Assembly: GCA_016946835.1 (NCBI GenBank)
Contig: JACVTC010000019.1
Location: forward strand, 980,001-1,044,000
Length of the DNA: 64,000 nt
Origin: Neocallimastix lanati (nom. inval.)
Lineage: Eukaryota; Neocallimastigomycota; Neocallimastigomycetes; Neocallimastigales; Neocallimastigaceae
Direction of reading: 5' to 3'
The position numbers were made by a program, and so were the translations under genes. The notes beneath the pieces were generated by a model that was given only the letters and a program-made list of their open reading frames with translations, had not been told where the DNA came from and searched no databases. Positions 24,541 to 46,072 of this stretch are shown piece by piece. The stretch's first letter is position 1; each line of letters opens with the position of its first letter.

Positions 24541-25506
24541 TTAACTTAATATCAGAATTTAATTAATGTTTTTTGTATCTTTGTGATAATTATTATTATA
24601 TTATTATTTTTTTTGGACTACGATTTAATAGTATTAAATGCATTATTCTAATAGTTTAATAATATTTATTAATAATTACTACTATATTTTATTATTTTAT
24701 TTATTAATTTATATATATATTATCAAATAATTCATACATGGAATAAATTTATTTTTTGAAATTTTACTAATTACCATGTTTAGTATTAAAAATTAATATA
24801 ATATAATATAAAAATAAGATTTAACCCTATATTGAATTATTAATATTATTATATGTTTAAAAAATGAAAATATTAATTTAAAGTATTCTCACTTTTTAAA
24901 AAATTTCGTATTATTAAATTGAATTTATATATATATTATTTAATTATATAATTTTTTTTTTTTTTTTTTTTTAGCATACATAAATAATTAATATACTGAA
25001 AAAAAAAACAAAAAAAAAAAAATATATATAACTAAATTTAATTTCATTGGATTTTTTTTTTTTTTAAAAAAATTTCCTTACTACTACCACTTTAACTTCT
25101 ACTACTACTACTACAACATAATAATAATATAATACTATTAATTATAAAACAAATTAGTTTATTGTATATTTATATATTTACTAATATAAATTAATATGAT
25201 TGGTTGTTATTATATAAAAATCAAAAAAAATAATAAATGAATATAGGAATAATTTCTTAAGGAATATACATATAGTCATATTTAAATAAATAGAGATATA
25301 TAATATATTATATTATGTTATATACAAATAATATATGAAAAATAAGATCTTGATTTACCAAATTAAAATCTATAAAAATTTTTTTTATTATAAGAAATAA
25401 ACTTGAATAAAATATAAATATTTCTATTTACCAAAATATTAAAACGTAATTATATTTCTTTTTTAAACAAAAAATAAAAAATAAAAAGAAAAAATAGTAA
25501 ATTAAA
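24541..25506. other. Intergenic region upstream of WRS1
   Basis: AT-rich with poly-T runs (about 24950-24972) and an ACTACTACT stretch near 25100. No gene is seen; the promoter of the tRNA synthetase gene should lie in its right part. Confidence 0.45.
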
Positions 25507-27704
25507 ATGACAGAAAAAAAGTATTTATTAGTTTTTATTTATAAAATAAATCGTTCTTATATAGTTTAAATTTTTGAATTGCGTATCAGTAAATAATATA
25601 ATATAAATAGGAGTATATTATATTATAATTGTTATAATTTTATAATTAATTTAAAATAATAATAAAAATTTTAATTTTAAATAATAATAAATAATATTTT
25701 TAATATTTAATAAATATTGAAAAAAATATATATAAACAGAGAAGCAACTAAAATTGTTCAAGAACAAAAAGTCACACCATGGGAAGTTGAAGGTGCAAAG
25801 AATGAAGATGGTACTAGTGCTGCTATCGATTACAATAAACTTATTGAACAATTTGGAACTAGACCAATTGATGATGAACTTTTAGAACGTTTTAGAAAAG
25901 TTACTGGAAAAGAACCACATCATTTCTTAAAAAGAGGAATTTTCTTTTGCCATAGGTATATAATGAAAGAGGATTTTAACATATTTTTTATAAAATAAAT
26001 TAATAAATAAATGAAAATAAATAAAAATATTAATTTATTATATATGCCTTATTATTTTATTATTCTTAATTTATTTTTAATTAATTTATTATTCTTAATA
26101 ATTTATTTTTAATTTTAAGAGAATTACATGTTATTTTAGACCGTTATGAAAAAGGTAAACCATTCTTTTTATATACTGGTCGTGGTCCAAGTGCTGAAAG
26201 TATGCATACAGGTCACTTAATTCCTTTTATTTTCTGCAAGTAAGTGTTATTATTTTTATTTATTTGTTTTTTAATTTACTAATAATTAAATATTTAATTA
26301 TTTTATAGATGGTTACAAGATGTCTTTGATTGTCCACTTGTTATTCAATTAACTGATGATGAAAAATATTTATTCAAGGATAAATTAAAGCAAGAAGATT
26401 GTCTTAACATGGGTAAGGCTAACGCAAAAGATATTATTGCTGTCGGTTTCGATCCTAAAAAAACTTTTATTTTTTCTGATTTTGATTACATGGGGTATTT
26501 TAGTATTAATTATTTTTTTTATTTAAACCATTTTAATATTAATATTATAATTATTTCATTAAAAAAAAAATAATAATAAAATTTATAAATTTGTGAAATT
26601 AATTTTTTAGTGGAGCCTTCTATAGAAACATTAATAAGATTTCAAAATGTATTACGACATCTGCTGCTAGAGCTACTTTTGGCTTTACTGATAGTGACTG
26701 TATTGGTAGAGTTCATTTTGCTTCAATTGAAGCTGCACCAGCATTTAGTAATAGTTTCCCACACATTTTTGGTACTAGACATGATATTCCATGTTTAATT
26801 CCAGCTGCAATTGATCAGGTACAATATTTTATATATTCTAAATACTAAATAATAGAATTACATATTAATAATTATAGCAATAATAATAATTAATGATATT
26901 AATATGTAAAAAGGATCCATACTTTAGATTAACTCGTGATGTTGCTAAGAAATTAAAGTATCCAAAACCATGTACTATTTACTCAAAATTCTTCCCAGCT
27001 TTACAAGTATTATTAAAAATATTATTAATTATGTGTAATTTGGAATTTAAAAATGTTTGTTTTTATCAAGTGTTCAATTCATATATTTTAATTATTCCTA
27101 TGTTATAATTTATTGTTTTATTAAATAAAAAAAGGGACCAGGATCAAAGATGTCTTCCTCTATTGATAATTCTGCTATTCTTTTAACTGATACTCCAAAG
27201 CAAATTAAGAAAAAAATTAATAGATATGCTTTCTCAGGTGGTCAAGCTACTGCTGAATTACAAGCAAAATTAGGTGCCAACCCAGAAGTTGATGTTGCTT
27301 GTCAATACCTTAGATTCTTCATGGAAGATGATGATAGATTAAAGCAAATTGAAGATGACTATAGAAGTGGTAAATTAATGACAGGTGAAGTTAAGGCTAT
27401 TTGTGCTGATGTAGTTAGTGAACTCATCGTCAGTATTCAAAAGGTAAGAGGATCAATATAAATTTTGTGATTATTATAATATAAATTATATAAATAATAT
27501 TGAAATAACATTAAATGTAAAATAATATGAATTAATATTTTAAAATTTATTTTAAAATTTATTTTAAATTAAAAAAATGATACTAATGACATATAGAGAA
27601 GAAGTGAAGTTACTGATGAAGTTCTTGCACAATTTATGGATTTCAGTAAGCCAATGGAATGGACTTTTGTTCCAAAAAATCAACCAGCTAAAGAATCAAA
27701 TTAG
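25507..27704 (+). CDS. WRS1: Tryptophanyl-tRNA synthetase, cytoplasmic, 8 exons
   Basis: It charges tRNA-Trp with tryptophan using ATP. Exons: 25507-25520, 25740-25955, 26120-26239, 26309-26494, 26611-26818, 26914-27006, 27135-27443 and 27597-27704. Every junction keeps the frame. The class I signatures are present: HTGH (HIGH motif) early in exon 3, in a MHTGHLIPF context, and KMSSS in exon 7. The sequence follows the eukaryotic/archaeal enzyme closely from [11 protein letters not shown] through DPYFRLTRD to the C-terminal anticodon-binding region ([10 protein letters not shown]). The N-terminus is short, without the WHEP extension of vertebrates, as usual in fungi. The first exon is only 14 nt (M-T-E-K-K); it was chosen because its GTATTT donor meets the CAG acceptor at 25739 in phase. 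That 5' exon is the least certain part. Confidence 0.9.
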
Positions 27705-27939
27705 AAATAAATAATTGATATAATATTAATAATTATATCTTTAAATTAAAAAAAAAGTTCCATTAAACAAAATTAAAGTAATAAATAAAAGATGTTTTAA
27801 TAATTAGTTAAATTTGTAATGAAATAATTCATATAAAAAAAAATATAAATTATTTATGATAATGGAATAAATTATTTAATCAATTATAAAAATATATAAT
27901 TTATAATTTGAACAAATAAGTAGTAAATTAAAATGAAGT

Positions 27940-28060
27940 AAAATAAAAATAAAATAAAATAAAAATAAAATAAAAATAAAATAAAAATAAAATAAAAATA
28001 AAATAAAAATAAAATAAAAATAAAATAAAAATAAAATAAAAATAAAAATAAAATAAAAAT
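27940..28060. repeat. AAAATAAAAAT tandem array
   Basis: About eleven units of 11 bp (TAAAATAAAAA) downstream of WRS1. Confidence 0.85.
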
Positions 28061-28926
28061 ATAAAGATAAAAAATAAAAAATAAAAAGAAATTAACAATA
28101 AATTAAAAATAAAAATATAATATATAGAATCTTTAATTTTATTTAATTAAAAATTAATAAATAAATATTAATTATTAAATATTGAAATTTTTTAAAATAA
28201 AAAAAACGTGAATTTAATACCAATATTTTATATTTTGATAGTATAAAACTTTTTAATCTCAATTATTTTTTTTTTTAAAAAAAAAAGTAAAAAAAAAAAG
28301 GAAATTTAAAAATTTTCAAAAACCATAGAAGTAGAAAAAAAAAATATTTAATTTTAAATTTGTTTTAAATAAAATTAAAAAAAAAAATTGAATTTGAAAT
28401 ATAGTAATTTTTCAAAAACTTATTTATATATAAAAATTAATCAACCAAAATAAATAAATAAATATTTAAATTTTATATTAAATTATATTCATGGTTTAAA
28501 ATATTACTTCATTATTAATATTCAATTACTTATAATAAAGATAAAATATAATATATATTATTATTAGAAGTTTTTGTGTTATTAGAATTATTATCATTAT
28601 TATTATTATTAATTATATTTTTATTATTTTCCTATACATATTACAACTTTTGAAATATTTTGAAATTATTCAAAATTTCCATATTATTGAAAATTTTATT
28701 AAAAATATGTACAATAAATATTCAACATATTTTATTATATATATATTAAATATAACTATTATAAATATTAAGGTTTTTTAATGGTTATTTAATGTAATTT
28801 ATGACATAAATATAATAATTAAATAAAAATTGAAAAAAAGTTAAATTTTAATAAATTCTAAATATTTTAATATATTTAAAATATGTGGTTTTATTTGGTA
28901 AATTAAACTTTGAAATTATTATCTAA

Positions 28927-29149
<223 letters not shown>

Positions 29150-29522
29150 AAGTTATTTTAGTTTAAATTTATGAGATGAAAATTAAACAATAAGAAATAA
29201 CTTTAGTAAACTTATGAGATTAAAATTAAACAATAAGAAATAACTTTAGTAAATTTATGAAAATTAAACGATAAGAAATATACAATTAAAACATATTATA
29301 TACTTTATTAAAAAAATATAGATTATTTATTATAAAAATACGAATATTTTTTATAATAATTATTTTGTAAATAAAGAAATAATAATATTTTTTTTTATAA
29401 TTTTTTTTTATTATAAATTTTTTAAATTTTATTCGAATTTAGAGAAAATTTTATAATATATTTATATAAGTATTTTATTATAATAAATATTATATTTTTA
29501 TATTAAATTATGAAAAAATAAG

Positions 29523-32500
29523 ATGCTAAGAAAACATCAATCATTAAAATCTGTAAATCATGATACATCGTTTATAAATAATAGAAAAAAGAAAAAATCA
29601 CAATCTAATAATTATATTAATTATTATGAAAATGAATTATTTGAATCAAATACTTATTTACCTTTGCTTTCTAAAAAAAAGAATATAACTACATCTAATT
29701 CAAATTTTAAAGATTCAATAGTAAATGAAAAACTGAATAAAAATCAAGAAAAAAACAAGAATAATGAAAAATCCGATATAATAAAATCAATTGAATTACA
29801 ATTAAAACCTAATCATGTTTTTAATAATGACTCTATTGAAATTTCGAGAGATATATCCGGAATTAAAAGAAGATCTTTAAAAAACGAAAATCATATTGAT
29901 CTAATTGGTAGTTTAAATAATGTTAATAAAGAAACTAATAAAGAAAATATTAATATATATATTAAAGGTAATGCCAGAGAGAAAAAGGTTACTACTCAAA
30001 GGCAGAATTTAATAAATGATTATACAAATGATATTAAAGCAGATGATAAACATGGAATAACAATAAAGGTACATATATATCCCATAATAATCTTGAGATA
30101 TATGAAAATTTTTTATATATGTCTTCTTAAAATTATTGAGAACTGTATAAAATATAAAAATTAATAAATATAATAATAATGATAATAATAATAATAATAA
30201 TAATAAAAATAGTAACAATAATAACATATATATGTATATACACATATATATATATATTTTATTTACTTAAAAATAGACAAAATCTAAAATTGATCAAATT
30301 TCTTCAATGGAATATTTGTCTCCTGATAGTTCATCAGTATTATCTCAAGCTAGTTCTATAATTTCACCAACTAATACTATTCAAACATTATTAAATTCAG
30401 AACAGCAATCATACGAACGAATGGTTCAATCACCAATTAATGATTCTATATATTCAACAAATAATATTAAAAGGTAATATATAAACATACATACATTTAT
30501 ATATTAAATTTATTATTAGAATATTATTTTTATTTATATATTTTCCAATATTAATTTTATTATTATTTAAACATAAATTATATATTTTATATATGAAAAA
30601 TATTTTATTAAATTCAATATTATTAAAATGTAATATTAATAACAAAATTAATAATACTAAAACTAATAATAAATATAATTAATTATTGTAATTATTTTTA
30701 TAATAATTAATAATATTTAGTATAAAAAAAAATAGTACATCAAAAAACAAAATTTTAAAAAATTATTCAGAGATTAAAAAAAATAAGAGTTCTTCATTAG
30801 AAAAAATAACTAAATCAAAAGGTTCATCATTATATAAATTAAATAAATCAGGAAGTATAGGAATTGAAAAAAATAAAAAAATTCCTTCAAAAAAGCTATC
30901 AAATAGTACAGCAATTTTAAATAAAAAAAATGAAGTAAAAGAACAATTATTAAGGAAAAAAAACAATAATAATAGTGTTAACAAAACCAATTCATATTTA
31001 AAAAATAATAATATTGATAAAAACAATAATAGTTCTGAATCACTAAACAAATCAAATCAGTCATTGAAAAATATTAATAAAGAAAATATATATCATAACA
31101 AACCAAAAAACAATAATATAAACAACAATAACAACAGTAACAGCAACAACAACAACAATAATAATAATATTAAAAATAATATTAAAAATTCTAATTTTCA
31201 TAATGATAACAAATTAGTAAATGAAGAATTAGCAAAGCAAAAAAATATTTCTGATTTAAATGAGATTAATAACAACATCAATATTCTATCATCTAATGGT
31301 AGTCTCACTAATTCTTTTATAACCATATTAAGTGATAGCGATAACAAACCTGAAAATTGTAATAAAACAATTAAATATCCAATTACCTCATATCAACAAG
31401 GATTATTTAATAGGATTGATTCAATGGATACTAATAAATATAAAAGAAATTCATATTATTATACTGTTAAATGTTATCAAGTAAATAAATCTTTAAATCC
31501 TAATATTATGAAAAATGTTATAAATAAAATTTGTGATAAATATTCAGTTCTTAAAACAAGATTTTATAGAAATAATAAAATAATCGATGCTAATATTGAA
31601 GCAATTATCGATGAAGAAACATTTTATAATAAAATAATTGGAAACTATGATAATATTAATAATTATAATACTGATTTTTCTTATTTTGAAGAAGTAAGAT
31701 TAAAAAATTATCCAGAACTTCAAACACTTTCTGAAAATTCAATACAAAAATTTATTGAAAATTGGATTAACAGTATTCCAATATTTGAAAATCAATTTAA
31801 ATCTTTCATGTTTAGTTGTGGATTGGATAAAGACTGGATTTCATTTAGAAGAAATAGTATTAGTATAACAGATTCAAATACAGAAAGTTTAAATTCAATT
31901 GAAGATATTACTCTTTCAGATGATACTTTTTATATTGATCCTGAAGATAAAATATCTAAAACTTTTATTGCAATTGTTGGTTCGATTATGATAGTAGATG
32001 AAATATCTCTAAGTGCAATTTTTAATGAGATTATGTCTTTATATTCTCATGAAGAGATGAAATATCATAATTCTTCAATAAAAGAACTGAAAATCAAAGA
32101 TTCATTCGATAAATTTAAATCAAAAGAAGATAATTTTTCTTTTATTAATTACGCCCAAGAACAGAAAGCAAATATTGATAAAACGGCAATCTCAATTGAA
32201 AAAATCAAATCTTTTTGGAAAAAACAATGTACTGAAGTTAATAATGATATCTTATTACCAAAAGAAAAACAAGATATGATCGAACAGTTAAAAAGAAGTA
32301 AAGAGAATTTAATAGAAAACAAAGAAAGATATAATAAATTGGAAAAAAAAAAGGCTGAATATGAATTAACGATAGAAAAGTTGACAAATGACAGAATACA
32401 ATTAGAAATTAGTAATGGTTCTGTAGCAACTGTAATAGATCCTATAAATAACGAAAGGTTAGAAATTACCAACGAAGCAAAGCAAGTAATACTAAAAATG

Positions 32501-34069
32501 ATAACAGGAAGTGAAACGACATTAACCATTGAACCATTTTTAATTAAGCATGAAGTTTCAGAACATGTTAGAAAATGTATACGCTCATCAATTCTTAAAA
32601 TTGAAGATTTCGCATCCCTTTCAGACAAAGATTTGGAAATATTTCAATTAGAACCAAGTGAAAAAAGAAAGATATCAGCGTTAATTGAATTTGTAAGAAA
32701 TAGAATAAGAGAATGTATACAAAGTCAATCCAAAGTAAAAATATCTATTGAACGACAGTTATCGAAAGTTCAACGAGAACATGATAGATGTGTTAAGGAT
32801 TTCAAAAAATATGAAAAGATAATTGAAAAGGAAACTAATAATATTATTAAAATAAATTCAATTCTTCATCCTCCATTAAAAATATCACATATTCCAGTAA
32901 TGAAATTACAAGGTGTTCGTCAAAAGAGTGTAAATAAGAATGATTGGGGAGAATGTAGTTTATATTACGGTTTCATGTCATTACATCTAGAATCTGAACA
33001 AAATCAATATTTTCAACAATTTTTTGATGATTGGAAAAATAAATATTATAAAGAATATCGTGTAGAAAGATGCTTAAAAAAAAAAATGGAAAGAGAAAAA
33101 AATGAATTAGTAAATATAGAAGATGTTCCATTAGTAGAGCCAGACTACGATTATTTAAGTGAAGATGATATTTATTCTAGTTCCGAAAATGTTTCAAATT
33201 CATTTTATAATAATATGCCATCTACAGAAGCGATATGTCTTGCAATATTTGGAGTTTTATTAAGACATATCTCTGGAATAGAAAAATTCATTATTGGTAT
33301 ACATCAATCACAACGAAGAATATATCAAACAGGTGATTGCATTATTGGTCCATTATCTAGTGTTATACCAATTAAAATAGATCTTTCACAAAAAGGAATT
33401 ACATTTTATAATTTATTTTCAGATTTAATTTTTTCAATAAAGAAATTGAGAAAAATTAATGCAGAGCATTCATATGCTGAATTAATTGAATGCCCTGATT
33501 TACCTGAAGAATTGCCAATTCAATTTGAATTTATAAGTAAAGAAGAATGTGAATTATGGAGGAAAATGGGTTTAAAAATTGAAGACTTATTTTCCGGAAT
33601 TAATAGAAATGAAGGATGGACTAGAAATGATGTTAGTCTTTCAACATTATCTTCCCGTTCATCTAGCTATTATTCAAACAAAGAAAATCCTGAAAATATT
33701 AACTTAGAAACATTAAAGTATTATCCAAAAATAAAGCAGCTTTGGTCCTCTAATTCAAGTAATTCATTTATATTTAAATTAATAATGGTAGAATGGGATG
33801 ACGACACAATTGAAGGGGGAATTCTTTATAGCAGAAATCATTTTGATGAAGATCAAATATCAAAATGGGTAGGAAAACTTGAAACTTTAATAGAAAATAT
33901 CGAATTAGGAAAACCAAAAGTTACTGTAGCGAATTTAATTTCTCGTCTCTATCAAAATTTAAGATGGAAAGGAAGTCAAATGTTACTTTCATCATCAATT
34001 CAATTATATGATAAAAGAAAAACTTTAACAACATCTTTAATACATATAGGAGGTTCTAAAAAGGAATAA
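29523..34069 (+). CDS. Condensation-domain-fold protein with inserted coiled coil, 1363 aa
   Basis: Exons 29523-30068, 30277-30473 and 30721-34069 join in phase (GTACAT..ATAG and GTAATA..TTAG). Residues 1-460 are disordered, Ser/Lys/Asn-rich. From about 470 the protein reads like an NRPS condensation (chloramphenicol-acetyltransferase-like) domain: an S-Y-Q-Q-G start, a helix like the one before the R-F box (KYSVLKTRF), and a segment at about 665-690 (IMIVDEISLSAIFNEIMSLY) where the HHxxxDG motif belongs. There the two His are replaced and DG reads DE. A 370-residue insert follows: a coiled coil (about 760-815), a SAM-like helical stretch (about 855-910) and more coiled coil. The second half resumes with AICLAIFGVLLRHISG (about 1085) and IIGPLSSVIPIKIDLS (about 1121). 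No adenylation or carrier domain is present. It is probably non-catalytic; its role is unknown. Confidence 0.7.
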
Positions 34070-34618
34070 TAAAATTTAGTTTATATAATATATACGAAAA
34101 AATTATACAAAATCGTTTAATATTTCTTTCAATATAATTTGAACCTACTAAAAAATTATATATATATATAAATTGACCATAAATATATAAATTTACTTTA
34201 AACAGCTTTTAAAATTTTTTAAAAAAAAAAAAATAAATAAATAATAAATTAAATACTAATAAATGTGTATTATTTAATAAATAATCAATTATTATTATTG
34301 TTATTATTATTGTTATTGTTAGTATATACCTAACAAAATACAAATTATTTAGTTCATTTATTTTCATTATTTAACTTTATAAAATTATATTTTTTTTATA
34401 TATTTTTGGTATTAGTAAATATAATATTAATAATTAATTTATTATAAATTACTAAAATTCAATTATAAAAATTCTTTATTTTATATACATTGTAATAATA
34501 TAGAAAAAATATTTAACTTCAAATTAACAATTAAATGATCAATATTTTGTAATTAATAAATTATATATAGAGTAAAAATACAAATTATTTTAATATAAAT
34601 ATTGCAAATTAATAAAAA
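34070..34618. other. Intergenic DNA between convergent genes
   Basis: About 550 bp of AT-rich sequence holding the 3' ends of the two convergent genes. Nothing further is recognisable. Confidence 0.5.
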
Positions 34619-42502
<7,884 letters not shown>

Positions 42503-42722
42503 ATTAGAACTATAGCTCTTTTCTATAAAATGTTCGTTATTATATATACAAATAATATTTAATAAAATATATAATAAAGTATATACAATTACTAAATATA
42601 ATATGAAATCAATTCTTCTTAAAAATGCCATTATTAATATTTATTCACTTTCAGGAGCATTTTTTTATTAATTAAATATTATTGTTACTGTTGTTATTAC
42701 AGTAATTTTTATCACTTTTACA

Positions 42723-42753
<31 letters not shown>

Positions 42754-42953
42754 TTATTAGTATTACTATTATATTTATTTTATTATTATTATATTTATTT
42801 TATTATTTTTATTTATTTGTTATTATTATTATTATTATCTTTATTTCATTATTTTTATTTATTTATTTAATATTATTATTATTTCTATTATTTTTTTATT
42901 ACTGCTACTACTACTACCACTACTACTACTTCTACTACTACTACTACTACTAC

Positions 42954-43006
<53 letters not shown>

Positions 43007-44466
43007 ATTATTATTATATGTTTTTTTTTTTTTTTTAAGAAAAAAAATATATATTATTTTATGAAAAAGTATACATCAAAATTTTTATTATTTTATTAAT
43101 ATCAAAAAAGTTTTAATAATAATTTATATTAATATAATATATTTTATATAAATTCAAATATATATTTAATTGTATTTTATTTTTAATTAATACTTTATAA
43201 GGTTTCCTTATATATTTTATTTTATTAATACTATACTATAATAATATTTTACTATCTATTTTATTTTATTTTATTTATACTATACTATTATAATATTTTA
43301 CTATCTATTTTATTTTATTTTATTAATACTATACTATTATAATATTTTACTATCTATTTTATTTTATTTTATTAATACTATACTATTATAATATTTTACT
43401 ATCTATTTTATTTTATTTTATTAATACTATACTATTATAATATTTTACTATCTATTTTATTTTATTTTATTAATACTATACTATTATAATATTTTACTAT
43501 CTATTTTATTTTATTTTATTAATACTATACTATTATAATATTTTACAATCTATTTTATTTTATTTTACTTTATTTATATTATACAATCTATAGTATTTTA
43601 CCTTCTATTTTATTTTATTAATATTATTCTATTTATTATATTTCACTGTCAATTTTTTAGATTTTTTATTAAAATTATATTATTCATAATATTTCACTGT
43701 CTATTTTATTTTATTTTATTTTTATTAGTATTATAATATTAATAATATTTCACTATCTATTTTACTCTACTTGCTTTTACTGATTTGTTTATGTTTCTTT
43801 TTTAGATAATTTAATTTACTTTTACTTTTTTTTAATTTTATTTATTCTATTATTTTTTACTTTTTTGATTTTATTTTATTTATGTTATTATTTTTATTCT
43901 TATAATATAAATAAGAACTAAATACAATTTACTATGATTAATAATTTTTACAATATAATTAATTAATGTTAACTAGTATTTACTTATAAAATAATAACAA
44001 TATATATATATATATTAAATTTAGATTTTAAGTCAATATTAAATATTCAAATTTTATCTATTTTATTTTTTATTTATTTTTTTTTATTTATTTATTTTTT
44101 TTTTATTGCTTGTTTATTTGTAATTTTTCATCATTCATTTTCCTTTTCTTTTATAAATATTTATCATGTAATTATATTTTATATCTATCCAGCAATTTTA
44201 TTATTATCATTAGAGATAGAATTAATATTTTGAAAATTTAATATGTTTTATTAAGATAATACCTTATATTATATTCCTTATTATTAATAACAAATTATTT
44301 TTGTGAAATAAAAAAATTCTATTATATAAAAATATATTTATTATTTGAAATGTTGTTTTATCATAATAATTTATTCTTATTTTATTTTATTTTTTTTTTT
44401 TTTAGTTTTTAGTTTTTAAATAAATTAATTATTTTTTATTAATTTATTTTGAAAATATTATTATGG

Positions 44467-44497
<31 letters not shown>

Positions 44498-45267
44498 TTA
44501 TTTTTCACGTAAATTTTATTTAAATTTTTATTTATGAAATATTTTTAAAAAACAAATTTTATAAAACTTTAAAATATAATAAAATGAAATTAAAATTTTA
44601 AATTAAATTATTATAATTTTTTTTTTTTATATTATTATAATAAACATATTTTATTAAATATTATATAATTCAATTAACGTGTTTATACATGATTAAACAA
44701 TGCAAATTTAAATAATAAAATTAATTTAGATAGAACTAAATACTTTTGTTTAGAAAGGTTAAATAAATGAATAAAAATATATACATATTTATATTTTTAT
44801 AAAGGTATGATTAGTAAATATAGGTTGTACAAATTAGAAAAAATATAAAAAAGAATGATTATAAGATATATAATTATAAAGTTCATTAACGCAACATTAC
44901 ACTCATTTTTAATATAAAAAGCCTTCGTTTGAAATTCAGGCAATATTCCATAAGCTTTTTACGTTTTTCATTTCCTTTTCTGTCCAAATATTATACTAGT
45001 TTTTCCTAAATTATGTTCAATAACCATAGGGTTATATTAAAAATATATATTATAAAGCTATTACATAAATCACATAATTTAATATCTAAATATTAAATAA
45101 ATTATATTACTTTTATCATTAAAGCTTTATTCAAATACAAAAAAATGACACACAAATTAAGTAAAGTATATTAACGAATTTAATAAATAAAAATTTTATT
45201 GAAACACTTTTCTTAACCTAGAAGGTATTATTGAAATAATTATTATATTTTAATTAATTAATTAATT

Positions 45268-45298
<31 letters not shown>

Positions 45299-45981
45299 AA
45301 TTGATTGATTGATTGCTTTATTAGAAATACAATTATATTAATTTTTCCTTCATAAGAAATAATAATAGATGTACAAAAAATTTTAATTATATCCTTATTA
45401 TTTTCAAAAAGCATTACTAAGTTTATTATGAAACAATATGTAAATATGAATTTTTCACTATTTCCAAATTTCTTAATAATATTAATATTACATTCTTCAT
45501 TTATTATTAATAATATTACTATCAAATACAAAATACATTAGAAAATTTTTATTAAATTTTAATAATAAAAGAACCTCCTAATTCTTTATATAGTAAAAGT
45601 TTATAACTTTTTATTTATAGTGTATAATTTATTACAGATAGTGATAATGTTATTTTAATACTACATCAAATTTATTTTATATATATAATGGCATCAATAG
45701 GGAATAATACTAATATATTTAATTTAAATTATAAAATTAAAATAAATAAAATAACTACCAATATAATTTATAGTATCTATTTATGTATATTAGTCTTGAA
45801 ATAAAATATTTTTATCTTTTAAAAATATTACAATTGAAAAATTTTTTTTATATTTTTATTTTATTAATTATTAATTATATAATTTAACTTTCTTAAAAGG
45901 AATTCATATAATTTAATAAATATTATTTACTCTTAAATAATAATAGTAATAAATAAATAAATAAATAAATAAATAAATTTA

Positions 45982-46012
<31 letters not shown>

Positions 46013-46072
46013 TGAAAATTTTAAATAACAAAATATTTTTATCAATAATACTATATACTATATCTATTATTT
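42503..46072. other. Long intergenic region, simple repeats
   Basis: No convincing gene. From 42710 to 43020 there are TTA/TTTTA and ACTACT tracts, then a 49-bp minisatellite (separate entry), then AT-rich DNA. A slightly richer block at 44885-45005 has a short open stretch on the minus strand starting W-T-E-K-E, too short to call. TTTA and TTAA repeats occur near 45252-45300 and 45955-46010. Confidence 0.5.
43240..43600. repeat. 49-bp minisatellite
   Basis: About seven tandem units with period 49, each with TATTTTATTTTATTTTATTA, then ATACTATACTATTATAATAT, then TTTACTATC. Units degrade toward 43750. Confidence 0.85.

Noticed and set aside
42503-42631. In-frame N-terminal extension of the NME8-like protein with a membrane-like segment
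   Set aside because: The segment is Ile/Leu/Tyr-rich as expected from AT-rich 5' sequence, and NME8 proteins are not membrane anchored; the ATG at 42502 fits better.
44885-45010. Possible small exon on the minus strand (reading W-T-E-K-E-M-K-N-V-K-K-L)
   Set aside because: About 35 residues, no splice partners or neighbours found, and the match to a Myb-like start is too weak.
45286-45531. 81-residue hydrophobic open frame, minus strand
   Set aside because: Composition is what AT-rich DNA gives by chance; no domain and no supporting context.
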